From positions 1-64,000 of the forward strand of contig NZ_QHJH01000013.1 of NCBI RefSeq assembly GCF_003947455.1: a stretch of 64,000 bases of DNA. The letters are read 5' to 3'. The stretch comes from Streptomyces sp. WAC 04229 (GTDB taxonomy: Bacteria > Actinomycetota > Actinomycetes > Streptomycetales > Streptomycetaceae). The translations under genes and the position numbers were made by a program. The stretch's first letter is position 1. Each line of letters opens with the position of its first letter. Shown here piece after piece: positions 8,957-16,319 of this stretch. The notes under the pieces are model-generated. The model had not been told where the DNA came from and searched no databases. It saw nothing but the letters and a program-made list of their open reading frames with translations.

Positions 8957-8988
8957 CCGCACCGGCATCCGTACGGGTGCCGGTGCGG
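8957..8988 (+). terminator. Hairpin terminator after the second FMO gene
   Basis: Perfect 11-bp stem, CCGCACCGGCA (8957-8967) with TGCCGGTGCGG (8978-8988), starting 43 nt after the stop of the plus-strand operon. Confidence 0.75.
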
Positions 8989-9089
8989 TGGCGTGTCGGG
9001 GGACAGTGGTACGTGGGGCAGGGGCATGCCGGGTGCCGGGGCGGTCGTACGTCGAGGAGCGGTGGTACGTGGACGAGGCGGGGTATGTC

Positions 9090-9124
9090 GGGGGCGAGGG
9101 GCCTGACTCAGCCCCCTCGCCCCC
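9090..9124. terminator. Bidirectional hairpin terminator between convergent genes
   Basis: Perfect 12-bp stem GGGGGCGAGGGG (9090-9101) with CCCCTCGCCCCC (9113-9124). It lies 15 nt past the end of the minus-strand gene 9140-9427 and faces the plus-strand operon from the other side. Confidence 0.75.
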
Positions 9125-9139
9125 GGTCCTTGCCGGTCG

Positions 9140-9427
9140 TCAGCCGTAGCAGTTCCGTCTCGGCCCGCTGAGGGCGATGCAGCCGGGCCCGCACGCGCCG
9201 TCCGGGAACTCCTCCTCGGGCAGCGGCTCCGGCTCCTGGGTGACGGCCGACACCAGGAGCTGCACGAGGGCTTCGGCGGACTCGCGCGCTCCGGACGGGC
9301 TGTAGGTGAACGCGGCAGCTGCTTCCGGGCGGCAGGCCGTGCGCCCGCCGGGCCGGTCGGGAACCGCCGTGTACGCGTCCGGCGCGCTGTCGACGTGTAT
9401 CGGTGGAGTATCGAGCACCTGTCCCAC
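9140..9427 (-). CDS. Small Cys-ending protein of unknown function
   Basis: A 95-residue protein. The GTG at 9427 is chosen because GAGGAGG lies 6 nt upstream. The body is acidic towards the end (EPEPLPEEEF) and the last residues, GACGPGCIALSGPRRNCYG, hold three cysteines. There is no clear signal peptide or transmembrane segment. The leader-like acidic stretch followed by a short Cys/Gly-rich tail recalls a modified-peptide precursor, but no RiPP enzyme is nearby, and it does not look like an enediyne apoprotein. An octamer tandem repeat lies just upstream at 9493-9548. Coding is supported by the ribosome site and bracketing terminators. I do not recognise the family. Confidence 0.6.
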   Translation of the reverse strand: MGQVLDTPPIHVDSAPDAYTAVPDRPGGRTACRPEAAAAFTYSPSGARESAEALVQLLVSAVTQEPEPLPEEEFPDGACGPGCIALSGPRRNCYG

Positions 9428-9492
9428 GGTCGGCCTCCTCATTCGTACTGGTCGCCGTGGCCGCCGGACTGTGCGGCGGCCTGCGGCACCGC

Positions 9493-9548
9493 GGCACTGC
9501 GGCACTGCGGCACTGCGGCACTGCGGCACTGCGGCACTGCGGCACTGC
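9493..9548. repeat. Octanucleotide tandem repeat GGCACTGC x7
   Basis: Seven perfect copies of GGCACTGC, with an imperfect copy (GGCACCGC) at 9485-9492. It lies 66-121 nt upstream of the GTG of the small gene at 9140-9427. Because 8 is not a multiple of 3, copy-number change would alter spacing or frame. Confidence 0.95.
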
Positions 9549-9633
9549 ACCAACGGTGACGTCCGTCACACGATGCGGGCATCTTTCGTCGTGCTCGCGC
9601 CCGGCCGCCGGAACACGTACCTCGTCGTCAGCG

Positions 9634-9676
9634 CCCGAACCCCCGTCCGCCCGGGGGGCGTGGACGGGGGTTCGGG
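9634..9676 (-). terminator. Hairpin terminator of the TyrA-like gene
   Basis: Perfect 15-bp stem, CCCGAACCCCCGTCC (9634-9648) with GGACGGGGGTTCGGG (9662-9676), starting 14 nt past the stop of the minus-strand gene 9691-10227. Confidence 0.8.
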
Positions 9677-9690
9677 GCGCGGGCGCCGGG

Positions 9691-10227
9691 TCAGGCGACG
9701 GGCTCTGCCTCAAGAGACATGTCGGTGCGCCGGCCACGGCACAGGGTGATCAGGCGGTCGACCGCGTCGAGGGCGTCCGGTTCCACCAAGGGGTACGGGA
9801 AGAGGAGCCAGGGCCGGCCGGCGAAGTGGTCCGCGCTGGGATCGGCGGGCATGTCCGCCGGCTTCGGTACGAGCGGGCGCCCGGGAAGGTAGCCCCAGAG
9901 GTCGCAGCCGCGCATCTGGGCCTCCTCCCAGATGCGCCGCTTGCCGGGTGCGACATCGGTGTAGGCCCGGCCACGGCCGCACGCCTGCGCTTCATACAGC
10001 ACGTCCACCACGGCGTGGGGTGCCGTCGCGATCACCACGAGGTCGGCAGGCGGGGAGTCGGGCAGCAGCACGGACCCGGCGCCCAGCTCCCGGGCCCGTG
10101 CCACGGCTTCGGGGTCCATGTCGTCGAGTGAGACGTCCACCCCGGCGCTGTTGAGCGCCAGAGCGATGGAGGTGCCGATCAGGCCGCAGCCGATCAGGGT
10201 GACGTGCTGCAGATCCGTGTGGGCCAC
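9691..10227 (-). CDS. Short TyrA-like (prephenate dehydrogenase family) NAD(P)-binding protein
   Basis: A 178-residue protein beginning with a dinucleotide-binding motif, VTLIGCGLIGTSIALAL, as in prephenate dehydrogenases, and retaining TDVAPGK (family: TDVxSxK) and FAGRPWLL. The usual HPMAG block with the catalytic histidine reads YLPGR instead, and the C-terminal helical dimer domain is missing; family members run to 280 residues or more. The GTG at 10227 has GGGAGG 7 nt upstream; an alternative GTG at 10275 overlaps the upstream stop as GTGA. It may reduce a different substrate or be a non-catalytic remnant. Tyrosine or shikimate-type precursor supply is a possible but unproven role. Confidence 0.75.
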   Translation of the reverse strand: MAHTDLQHVTLIGCGLIGTSIALALNSAGVDVSLDDMDPEAVARARELGAGSVLLPDSPPADLVVIATAPHAVVDVLYEAQACGRGRAYTDVAPGKRRIWEEAQMRGCDLWGYLPGRPLVPKPADMPADPSADHFAGRPWLLFPYPLVEPDALDAVDRLITLCRGRRTDMSLEAEPVA

Positions 10228-10271
10228 CGTGATCGCCTCCCATCCTTGGCTCGGTACTGCGGGGCTGCCGA

Positions 10272-11075
10272 TCACTCGTCCAGGTCCTTGAACTGACCCG
10301 GTGTCCTGCCCTCGCCTGCGGGTCCACGATACGCCTGGGCTATGCCGAGCCAGTGCCGGGCGTCGTCGCCGACCGCGGTCAGAGCGAGGTCGTCAGGGTG
10401 CCTGCGCCGGGTCACGAGCAGGCAGAAGTCGTGGGCGGCTCCTGTGACGACCTGGGTGGCGTCGGCCGGGCCGATGCTCCAGGTCCCGCCGGAGGGCGCG
10501 GTCAGCTCGAAGCGGAAGGGTCCGTCCGGGGGCGTCTCGCCGCGGGTCTGGTAGCCGAAGTCCCGGGTCAGGAAGGCGAAGTCGGCCAGGTGTCGCAGCC
10601 GGTCCGTCGGCACCCGGCGTACCCCGAGCGCGTCCGCGATGTCCTGGCCGTGCCCGAAGAGCTCCATGATTCCGGCGCAGGCGAGGACGACCGGCGGCAG
10701 CGGATTGACCAGCCACGGCACGACCTGGTTCTCCGGCACCGCGCCCAGGGCCCGGACGCAGTCGTCGGCCTCCGCCTGGAAGGCGGCGAGCAGCTCCGCC
10801 GGGGGCAGGGTGTTGTACTGGACCAGGGCGGCGTTGACCGCGCCGTTGAAGTCGTCGGCCGCGGCCGCGGCGATGTTCTTGAACAGCTGCGGGTTGGTCG
10901 CGGCCGTCTTCGCGAGCCGGAAGATGAAGGTCAGGTGGGCGACCTGGTCGGTGACGGTCCAGCCCGGGGCGGGCGTCGGGGTCTGCCAGGCGGTGGCGTC
11001 CAGGTCCGCCACCAGCCGGACGACGTCCTCGACGTCGGCGGTCAGGTCCTTGAGGGTGTCGTGCAGCGTGGCCAT
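10272..11075 (-). CDS. TIGR03084-type DinB/mycothiol-maleylpyruvate-isomerase-like protein (E11-like)
   Basis: A 267-residue protein. The N-terminal four-helix DinB-like bundle contains the putative metal ligands H47 (DQVAHLTFIF), H142 and D145 (LFGHGQDIAD), and a smaller C-terminal beta-rich domain follows. This matches the actinobacterial TIGR03084 family, part of the mycothiol-dependent enzyme superfamily. ATG at 11075, preceded by AAGGAGAAG. It directly precedes the TyrA-like gene. From memory, proteins of this size and type are labelled E11 in nine-membered enediyne clusters; the function there is unknown. Thiol-related handling of a reactive intermediate is only a suggestion from the superfamily. 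Confidence 0.78.
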   Translation of the reverse strand: MATLHDTLKDLTADVEDVVRLVADLDATAWQTPTPAPGWTVTDQVAHLTFIFRLAKTAATNPQLFKNIAAAAADDFNGAVNAALVQYNTLPPAELLAAFQAEADDCVRALGAVPENQVVPWLVNPLPPVVLACAGIMELFGHGQDIADALGVRRVPTDRLRHLADFAFLTRDFGYQTRGETPPDGPFRFELTAPSGGTWSIGPADATQVVTGAAHDFCLLVTRRRHPDDLALTAVGDDARHWLGIAQAYRGPAGEGRTPGQFKDLDE

Positions 11076-11142
11076 CGTCTTCTCCTTGGGTGGTGGAAGC
11101 CGGGTACGGACGGGAGGGCCGTCCCGGACTGACGGGTCTCTT

Positions 11143-11181
11143 GATGCAACTCACCGGGGATGCCGAGTTGTTCGATGCAAC
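11143..11181 (-). promoter_or_regulatory. Two GATGCAAC direct repeats 31 bp apart upstream of the DinB-like gene
   Basis: GATGCAAC at 11143-11150 and 11174-11181, three helical turns apart, 67-106 nt upstream of the ATG at 11075. A related GAAGCAAC lies at 11714-11721 upstream of E10, and GTTCAAGCAAC repeats lie at 14131-14162. They are candidate sites for a cluster regulator, found by eye. Confidence 0.4.
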
Positions 11182-11215
11182 CCGGTTGGCACGGGTGGTC
11201 CGGCCGGAGGCCGGT

Positions 11216-11674
11216 TCAGGCGGCGCGTCCGGCGAGCGAGCGCACCTGCGCGGAGTACGGGGCGAGGGCCTGGACGAGTGAATCGGGGATCGCGGAGGGC
11301 ACGGTGGCGGTGTTCGGGCCGCGCATGCAGGCGACCCGCTGCCGGCCACGGGCGACCAGCGTCTCGGCCCCGTCCGCCGACACCTTCACGTAGTCGAAGG
11401 TGAACTCCAACTGGGTCTGCCCCAGCTCCGCCAGCCGCATCCGGACCGACAACTCGTCGAAAGCGGTGATCTCGGCGAAGAACTCGCAGTCCACCTTCAA
11501 CGTGAACAGCTTCAGGTCGTCCTGCACCTCCGCAAGGACCGCCGGCGCCTGCTCTTTCAGGAAGAGTTCCCGGCACCGACCCTGCCAGCGCAGGTAATTC
11601 ACGTAGTAGACGTTGCCGACGAGATTCGTCTCCTCGAAACCCACCGTGTGCCGGTACTCGAAATAGTCGGTCAT
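11216..11674 (-). CDS. E10: Enediyne thioesterase E10 (hotdog fold)
   Basis: A 152-residue single-hotdog acyl-ACP thioesterase of the CalE7/SgcE10 group. It hydrolyses the nascent polyene chain from the ACP of the enediyne synthase. The N-terminal signature NLVGNVYYVNYLRWQGRCRE carries the conserved Asn and Arg that take the place of a carboxylate nucleophile in this family; LEFTFDY and LVARGRQRVAC follow. Length matches the family. The ATG at 11674 follows AAAGGTGAAG. It stands between the DinB-like and GMC genes, away from the synthase, as in several nine-membered clusters. Confidence 0.95.
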   Translation of the reverse strand: MTDYFEYRHTVGFEETNLVGNVYYVNYLRWQGRCRELFLKEQAPAVLAEVQDDLKLFTLKVDCEFFAEITAFDELSVRMRLAELGQTQLEFTFDYVKVSADGAETLVARGRQRVACMRGPNTATVPSAIPDSLVQALAPYSAQVRSLAGRAA

Positions 11675-11797
11675 CGTTCTTCACCTTTCGCCTTTTTCCC
11701 TGCCGGGTTTTGTGAAGCAACTCATCAGGGTCGACGGAGCTGTCCGGTGCCCCCTGTGGGCCGTCCGGAGGAGGAGCAGTTCTTTTCCGGTGCGATG

Positions 11798-11824
11798 CCG
11801 GGCCGGCCTGGCGGTCCGGCCCGG
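11798..11824 (-). terminator. Hairpin terminator of the GMC oxidoreductase gene
   Basis: Perfect 9-bp stem CCGGGCCGG (11798-11806) with CCGGCCCGG (11816-11824), 9 nt past the stop of the minus-strand gene. Confidence 0.65.
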
Positions 11825-11832
11825 CCGGTCGC

Positions 11833-13497
11833 CTAGGAGCTCGCGCCGCGCAGGGCGGGGAGCAGGGGCAGGACGCCTTTGCGGGCGCTGCGGGAGCCGT
11901 CGGGGGCCGGGGCCCCGTACCGGACCTGGACGCCGCGGCTCCGCGCCGCGTCGACGATGCCGGGGATCGCTCGCTCGGCGAGCGCCGCGATGGTCATGGC
12001 CGGGTTCACGGTCAGGGCACCGGGTACGGCGGAGCCGTCGGTGACGAAGATGCCCGGGTGACCGCGGAGTTCGTTGCGGTCGTCCAGGGCGGAGGTGTGC
12101 GGGTCGTCACCGATCCGGCACGACGCCAGGGGGTGCACGGTGTAGGCGCCGACGACGTCGTTGGTCCAGGGCATGACCTTGGAGAGTCCGTCCTTCTCCA
12201 GGATCTCCTTGACCTCGGCGTCGGACTGCGCCCAGGCGGCCAGGGTGGTGGGCCTCGGGTCGTACCGGAGGTTGCCCCGGCCGAGCATCTGCTGGGAGAT
12301 CCGGTGGGCGTTGCCGGTGGCCGGGGGCGGCCCGAAGACGCCTTCGTTGTCGTCCTCGATCATGGTGAAGATCGTCAGCCACGAGGACCAGCGTTTGAGG
12401 AGTTCCTTCTTCTGCGGTCCGAACCAGGTGGGCCCGGTCGCGTCGGGCACCTGGGCGAGGATCGTGCCCAGGCCCGGCGGGAAGTACAGCTGCTCCAGGG
12501 AGTAGCGGGAGTACTCGGGCAGGGAGCCGTCCAGGCGGTCCCAGTTGGCGACGGTCGGTCCCTTGCCGATGTGGTTGGCGGCGTAGGCGATGCCGTCGCC
12601 GCGGTCCAGGCCGAGCAGCTCGGCGGCCTTCTCCTCGTCGATGACGGCGGTGTTGAGGCGCTCGCCGTTGCCGGAGAAGTAGCGCCCCACGGCGTGCGGC
12701 ATGGTGCCCAGGCAGGGTTCGCTGCGCTGCAGGATGACGGGGGTGGCGCCGGCGCCCGCTGCCATGACGACGATCTTCGCGTCGATGGTGCCGCCGCCGG
12801 TGTGGACGCGGTAGTCCTCGTCGTCGATGACGTTGTAGTGCACGCGGTAGTCGCCGTCCGGGGTCCGAGCAATGTGCTGGACCTCGTGCAGCGGGCGGAT
12901 CTCCGCGCCGTGGGCGAGGGCCGCGGGCAGGTAGTTGAGCAGCAGCGACTGTTTGGCGTCGAAGCGGCAGCCGGCCATCATCCAGTTGCAGTTGACGCAC
13001 GTGCTGTTGTCGACGGCCGCGGGCAGCGGGTTGGCCGTGCGGCCCGCGTGGTCGCAGGCCGCGGCCCACAGCCCGCCCGCGTAGCTGACCTCGTTCCAGT
13101 CCGGCTTGCTGATGGAGATGGACTCGGCGACCCGGTCGTACCAGGGGTCGAGGGTGTCGCGGCTGACCGACTTCGGCCACATGCGCCGGCCGATGCTGCC
13201 GTGCCGCTCGAAGACGAACCGCGGGGCGCGGGGCATCGCCGCGAAGTACACGACGCTGCCGCCGCCCACGCAGTTGCCGCCGAGCACGCTCATCCCGTCG
13301 CCGACGACGAAGTCGAAGGCCCGGGTGTAGGAGGAGCCGAGTTTGTAGTCGTGCTCGAAGTCGTCGGTGTCCAGCCAGGGGCCCCGTTCCAGGACGGTGA
13401 CCTTCGCACCGCCCGCGGCGAGGTGGTAGGCCGTGATCGCCCCGCCGAAGCCGCTGCCGATCACCAGGACCTCGGTCCGTTCCGTGCTGGTGCTCAT
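11833..13497 (-). CDS. GMC-family (cholesterol-oxidase-like) FAD oxidoreductase, E9-like
   Basis: A 554-residue flavoprotein. The FAD-binding GSGFGGAITAYHLAAGG sits near the N-terminus, the GMC signature GGNCVGGGSVVYF follows at about residue 75, and the C-terminal block has HPLASCRIGDD and the closing GALTVNPAMTIAALAER, with the active-site His and Asn of the family. A Cys-containing insertion, CVNCNWMMAGC, lies near residue 175. The ATG at 13497 overlaps the stop of the DUF5987 gene by 4 nt. GMC enzymes oxidise alcohols to carbonyls or move double bonds; here the substrate is probably the enediyne core. From memory it corresponds to the E9 oxidoreductase of nine-membered clusters. Confidence 0.88.
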   Translation of the reverse strand: MSTSTERTEVLVIGSGFGGAITAYHLAAGGAKVTVLERGPWLDTDDFEHDYKLGSSYTRAFDFVVGDGMSVLGGNCVGGGSVVYFAAMPRAPRFVFERHGSIGRRMWPKSVSRDTLDPWYDRVAESISISKPDWNEVSYAGGLWAAACDHAGRTANPLPAAVDNSTCVNCNWMMAGCRFDAKQSLLLNYLPAALAHGAEIRPLHEVQHIARTPDGDYRVHYNVIDDEDYRVHTGGGTIDAKIVVMAAGAGATPVILQRSEPCLGTMPHAVGRYFSGNGERLNTAVIDEEKAAELLGLDRGDGIAYAANHIGKGPTVANWDRLDGSLPEYSRYSLEQLYFPPGLGTILAQVPDATGPTWFGPQKKELLKRWSSWLTIFTMIEDDNEGVFGPPPATGNAHRISQQMLGRGNLRYDPRPTTLAAWAQSDAEVKEILEKDGLSKVMPWTNDVVGAYTVHPLASCRIGDDPHTSALDDRNELRGHPGIFVTDGSAVPGALTVNPAMTIAALAERAIPGIVDAARSRGVQVRYGAPAPDGSRSARKGVLPLLPALRGASS

Positions 13498-14081
13498 GCC
13501 GGACTCCCTGAGGGTGTGGTGTCGGGGTGGCGGCGGGCGAGTGCCGTGCCGTATCCCGGCTTGCCGAAGCGCCACAGGCCGTCCGCGTCGGGCGGGGTGA
13601 TGCCCATCGCCGTCAGGCCGGGATGCCCGTCGGCCAGGGCTTCCGCGGTGTGGCGGTGGGCCGCGGAGTCGAAGCTCATGTTGGAGAAGAGCGCGAGCAG
13701 CACCCACAACTCCTTCTCCGGGTGCCCGGGGCCGGTAAGCCGCTGCACCAGGGCGGTGCGGTGTGCGAAGTCCAGCGCCACGAAGGGCGGGACGGAGGCG
13801 TCGAGCGTCAGCCCGTGCTCCTCGGCGTACGACCGGGTGTACCCGTCGAGCAACTCCACCAGGTCGCCGAGGCCTTCGGAGATGCCGGTGGCATCCCACT
13901 GCATCAGCTCCAGGGCACCGGCCGCGACGGCTCCGCCGCCGGGCGCCGCACCGGCCACGGCCCGGTCGTCGGGCCGGCGCTTCTCGCCCGGCACGATCGT
14001 GTCCGCGTAGGCCTCGAGCGTCAGCGTCCGGTGTGCGACGAGGTCTCCGCTGGTAGTCCCGGTCAACTCTGCCTCCCTCAT
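13494..14081 (-). CDS. DUF5987 / gluconate-2-dehydrogenase-subunit-3-like partner protein
   Basis: A 195-residue, mainly helical protein. The opening LTLEAYADTIVPGEKR is typical of DUF5987 and gluconate dehydrogenase subunit 3-like proteins, which usually sit next to a GMC oxidoreductase and act as its small subunit. The stop overlaps the GMC start (ATGA), so the two are translationally coupled and probably form a complex. No Tat or Sec signal is visible, so both should be cytoplasmic. The ribosome site before the ATG at 14081 is weak. From memory it corresponds to E8 of nine-membered enediyne clusters. Confidence 0.8.
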   Translation of the reverse strand: MREAELTGTTSGDLVAHRTLTLEAYADTIVPGEKRRPDDRAVAGAAPGGGAVAAGALELMQWDATGISEGLGDLVELLDGYTRSYAEEHGLTLDASVPPFVALDFAHRTALVQRLTGPGHPEKELWVLLALFSNMSFDSAAHRHTAEALADGHPGLTAMGITPPDADGLWRFGKPGYGTALARRHPDTTPSGSPA

Positions 14082-14130
14082 CGGGGCCGGTTCGTTCGAT
14101 GGCGAGAGGAACGCTAGGGACGACCGCGAA

Positions 14131-14162
14131 GTTCAAGCAACCGACGGCCTTGTTCAAGCAAC
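14131..14162. promoter_or_regulatory. Two GTTCAAGCAAC direct repeats 21 bp apart in a divergent promoter
   Basis: Perfect 11-bp repeats at 14131-14141 and 14152-14162, exactly two helical turns apart. They lie 50 nt upstream of the DUF5987-GMC pair and 187 nt upstream of the StrR-like regulator. The geometry suggests cooperative binding on one DNA face. Nothing else was recognised in the 267-nt region 14082-14348. Confidence 0.5.
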
Positions 14163-14348
14163 GGTCTCCCTAGTTCGCAGACTCGCCAGAGTCGTCGCAT
14201 CTGGGCCTCGACCACTTATCGAAATCAGGCCAACCGGTAGGCTCCTTCCTTGATCTCCTAAGCACCTGCGCGCGACTGGAGAAGTCGTCCTTCGGCAGCA
14301 ACGCGTCCTGCACACCGAAAGCCCATATCCACCTTGGTTGGAGCGGCA

Positions 14349-15365
14349 ATGGAGAGCTCTGGCGGCATAGCCGCGAAATTACCGGCACATTTCACGCAGC
14401 CTGTGCGGATCAGCACTCTCATCTCCGCGGACACACCTCGGCTCGACGGAATCGACGAGGACCATGTCCGCCGACTTGTCGAAGTTTTCGAATCAGTGCC
14501 CCCGATACTCGTGCACCGGCCGACCATGCGCGTGGTCGACGGCATGCACCGCGTCAGAGCCGCCGCGATACTCGGACGGGACCTCATAGACGCCCAGTTC
14601 TTCGACGGGGGCGACGACGAGGCCTTCATCCAGTCCGTGGCCCGGAACATCGCGCACGGCCTGCCGCTGTCGGTCGCCGACCGCAGGGCGGCCGTCTGCC
14701 GCATCCTGGCTTCCTTCCCGGCCATGTCCGACCGCAGCATCGCCGTGTACACGGGACTCGATGCCAAGAGCGTGGCCGATGTGCGCCGCCGTTCAGCCGC
14801 GGATCTTCCGCAGTCGAACGTCCGCCTCGGCCTGGACGGAAAGGCGCACCCCCTCGACCGGACCCAGGAACGCCGGCACGCCGCCGAGCTGATGAGCCGA
14901 AGCCCTGAACTCCCCCTGCGGGTCGTCGCCCAGGAGGCCGGGCTGTCGCTCGGCACCGCTCACGACGTCCGCCAGAGACTGCTCCGGGGCGAGGAACCCG
15001 TTCCCCCTCCCATGTCCTCGCCCCGGAGCCCTGACCCGGCGAAGCACACCGTGCCGGAGCGGGCCCGGACCGCGCCCTCCGTACGACCCCAGCGGGCCAC
15101 ACCCCCTGCGGCCACGACGCGCAGCGCGATGGACATGATGCGGACGCTCGCCGGCGACCCGTCCCTGCGCAATTCGGAAGCGGGCCGCGATTTCGTCCGG
15201 TGGCTGCACGGCCACTTCTTCACCGACGAGGCCTGGCGCCGGCGCATCGAGGCCATCCCCCCACACCACTCCGAGACCGTCGCCGAGCTCGCCCTGAAGT
15301 GTGCGGGGACCTGGCGGCGCCTCGCCCAGGAGCTCTCCGAACGAAAGATGTCCCGCGGCATATGA
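14349..15365 (+). CDS. StrR/ParB-type pathway-specific transcriptional regulator (SgcR1-like)
   Basis: A 338-residue protein with an N-terminal ParB-like domain (VRISTLISADTPRLDGID, then RPTMRVVDGMHRVRAA), a middle helix-turn-helix region around LRVVAQEAGLSLGTAHDVR, and a Pro-rich linker to a C-terminal helical part. This is the layout of StrR-like antibiotic activators, including SgcR1 of the C-1027 cluster. The ATG at 14349 has TTGGAG upstream; a TTG at 14334 is an alternative. Codon 11 is TTA, so translation should need the bldA leucyl-tRNA, tying cluster expression to development. It is followed by the AraC-type gene on the same strand. Confidence 0.88.
   Translation: MESSGGIAAKLPAHFTQPVRISTLISADTPRLDGIDEDHVRRLVEVFESVPPILVHRPTMRVVDGMHRVRAAAILGRDLIDAQFFDGGDDEAFIQSVARNIAHGLPLSVADRRAAVCRILASFPAMSDRSIAVYTGLDAKSVADVRRRSAADLPQSNVRLGLDGKAHPLDRTQERRHAAELMSRSPELPLRVVAQEAGLSLGTAHDVRQRLLRGEEPVPPPMSSPRSPDPAKHTVPERARTAPSVRPQRATPPAATTRSAMDMMRTLAGDPSLRNSEAGRDFVRWLHGHFFTDEAWRRRIEAIPPHHSETVAELALKCAGTWRRLAQELSERKMSRGI
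14379..14381 (+). other. TTA (bldA) codon in the StrR-like regulator
   Basis: Leu11 of the regulator is encoded by TTA, in frame with the ATG at 14349. TTA is very rare in Streptomyces and is read by the bldA tRNA. Confidence 0.93.
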
Positions 15366-15423
15366 GCAGTACGTGCGCGGAAGTCCCCACCGGCCCGTAC
15401 CACGATCCCGAAGGGAGAGGTCC

Positions 15424-16191
15424 ATGGTTGCCAAGTCTCTCGATGCCGTTCGCCGGGTCATCGACGAGATGCACCTCCATCTCGATCAGGAGTTGACCAT
15501 CGACGACATGGCCCGCACCGCCATGTTCAGCAAGTTCCACTTCACCCGGGTCTTCAGCGAGGTGACCGGGACGTCGCCTCGGCGGTTCCTGTCCGCGCTC
15601 AGGCTGCAGCGGGCGAAGTTCCTGCTGCTCAGCACGGAGCTGAACGTGGCCGACATCAGCAGCCAGGTGGGGTACAGCAGCGTCGGCACCTTCAGCTCAC
15701 GCTTCAAGATCTGCGTCGGTGTCTCGCCGAGCCGGTTCCGGGAACTGGGCGGGGATGTCCCGGAGTTGGACGCGGGCTCTGCCGACGCCTGCGACGCGCC
15801 CGACCGGGTGGCACTGCGCGGCCGGCTCGTGCTGCCGGGCGACCGGCCCCTCGGCCCGGTCTTCGTGGGGCTCTTCCCCAGCTCGATCCCCCAGGGCCGG
15901 CCCGCCCGCTTCCTCGAACTGGACGGTCCGGGCCCCTTCGAGCTGCGGGACGTGCCCGAGGGCAACTGGCACGTCCTGGCCCACTCGGTCCCCTACGGCA
16001 CGATCACCGGGTGGGCCGGGGACAGCCACGGCACGCGGGACGGCCTGTCCGTCGGGCGGCTCGGCCCGGTCACGGTGCGCGCCGGGGTGCTGCCGCTGCC
16101 CGTGGACATCGTGCTGCGGCCTGCGGACCCCTGGGACCCCCCGGTGCTGCTCGCGGTGCCGACGGGCGCGGCCGGCCGGGTCGCCGCCTGA
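15424..16191 (+). CDS. AraC/XylS-family transcriptional regulator (SgcR2-like)
   Basis: A 255-residue regulator. Unusually the AraC-type double helix-turn-helix domain is at the N-terminus (about residues 5-105: LTIDDMARTAMFSKFHFTRV, then NVADISSQVGYSSVGTFSSR and GVSPSRFR). A beta-rich C-terminal domain of about 140 residues follows and may sense a ligand. The ATG at 15424 follows AGGGAGAGG. With the StrR-like gene 58 nt upstream this repeats the SgcR1/SgcR2 pair of C-1027. No TTA codon was noticed in it. Confidence 0.87.
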   Translation: MVAKSLDAVRRVIDEMHLHLDQELTIDDMARTAMFSKFHFTRVFSEVTGTSPRRFLSALRLQRAKFLLLSTELNVADISSQVGYSSVGTFSSRFKICVGVSPSRFRELGGDVPELDAGSADACDAPDRVALRGRLVLPGDRPLGPVFVGLFPSSIPQGRPARFLELDGPGPFELRDVPEGNWHVLAHSVPYGTITGWAGDSHGTRDGLSVGRLGPVTVRAGVLPLPVDIVLRPADPWDPPVLLAVPTGAAGRVAA

Positions 16192-16272
16192 GAGCTCGCG
16201 CACGGCACCCCCGGTGCGAAGGCACCTGCGTACGAGAGCCCCCGTACGGGGCGCGTGCACGCCCTGCTGAGA

Positions 16273-16319
16273 GCCCGCGTCCGAACCCCCGCTCACGCGA
16301 AGGGGGTTCGGAGGCGGGC
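16273..16319. terminator. Long hairpin terminator between AraC-type and P450 genes
   Basis: An 11-bp stem TCCGAACCCCC (16280-16290) with GGGGGTTCGGA (16302-16312), extended past a G-G mismatch by GCCCGC/GCGGGC. It stops plus-strand transcription. The 422-nt gap 16192-16613 shows nothing else recognisable. Confidence 0.8.

Noticed and set aside
9140..9427. Enediyne apoprotein gene
   Set aside because: Too short, no secretion signal, and the sequence lacks the beta-sandwich pattern and cysteine spacing of CagA/NcsA-type apoproteins.
9485..9548. Possible CRISPR-like array
   Set aside because: Units are 8 bp with no spacers; a simple tandem repeat.
9108..9737. Minus-strand ORF with repeated AVPQCRSA units
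   Set aside because: The peptide repeat is only the translation of the octamer DNA repeat (24 nt = 8 residues); the supported start at 9427 lies downstream of it.
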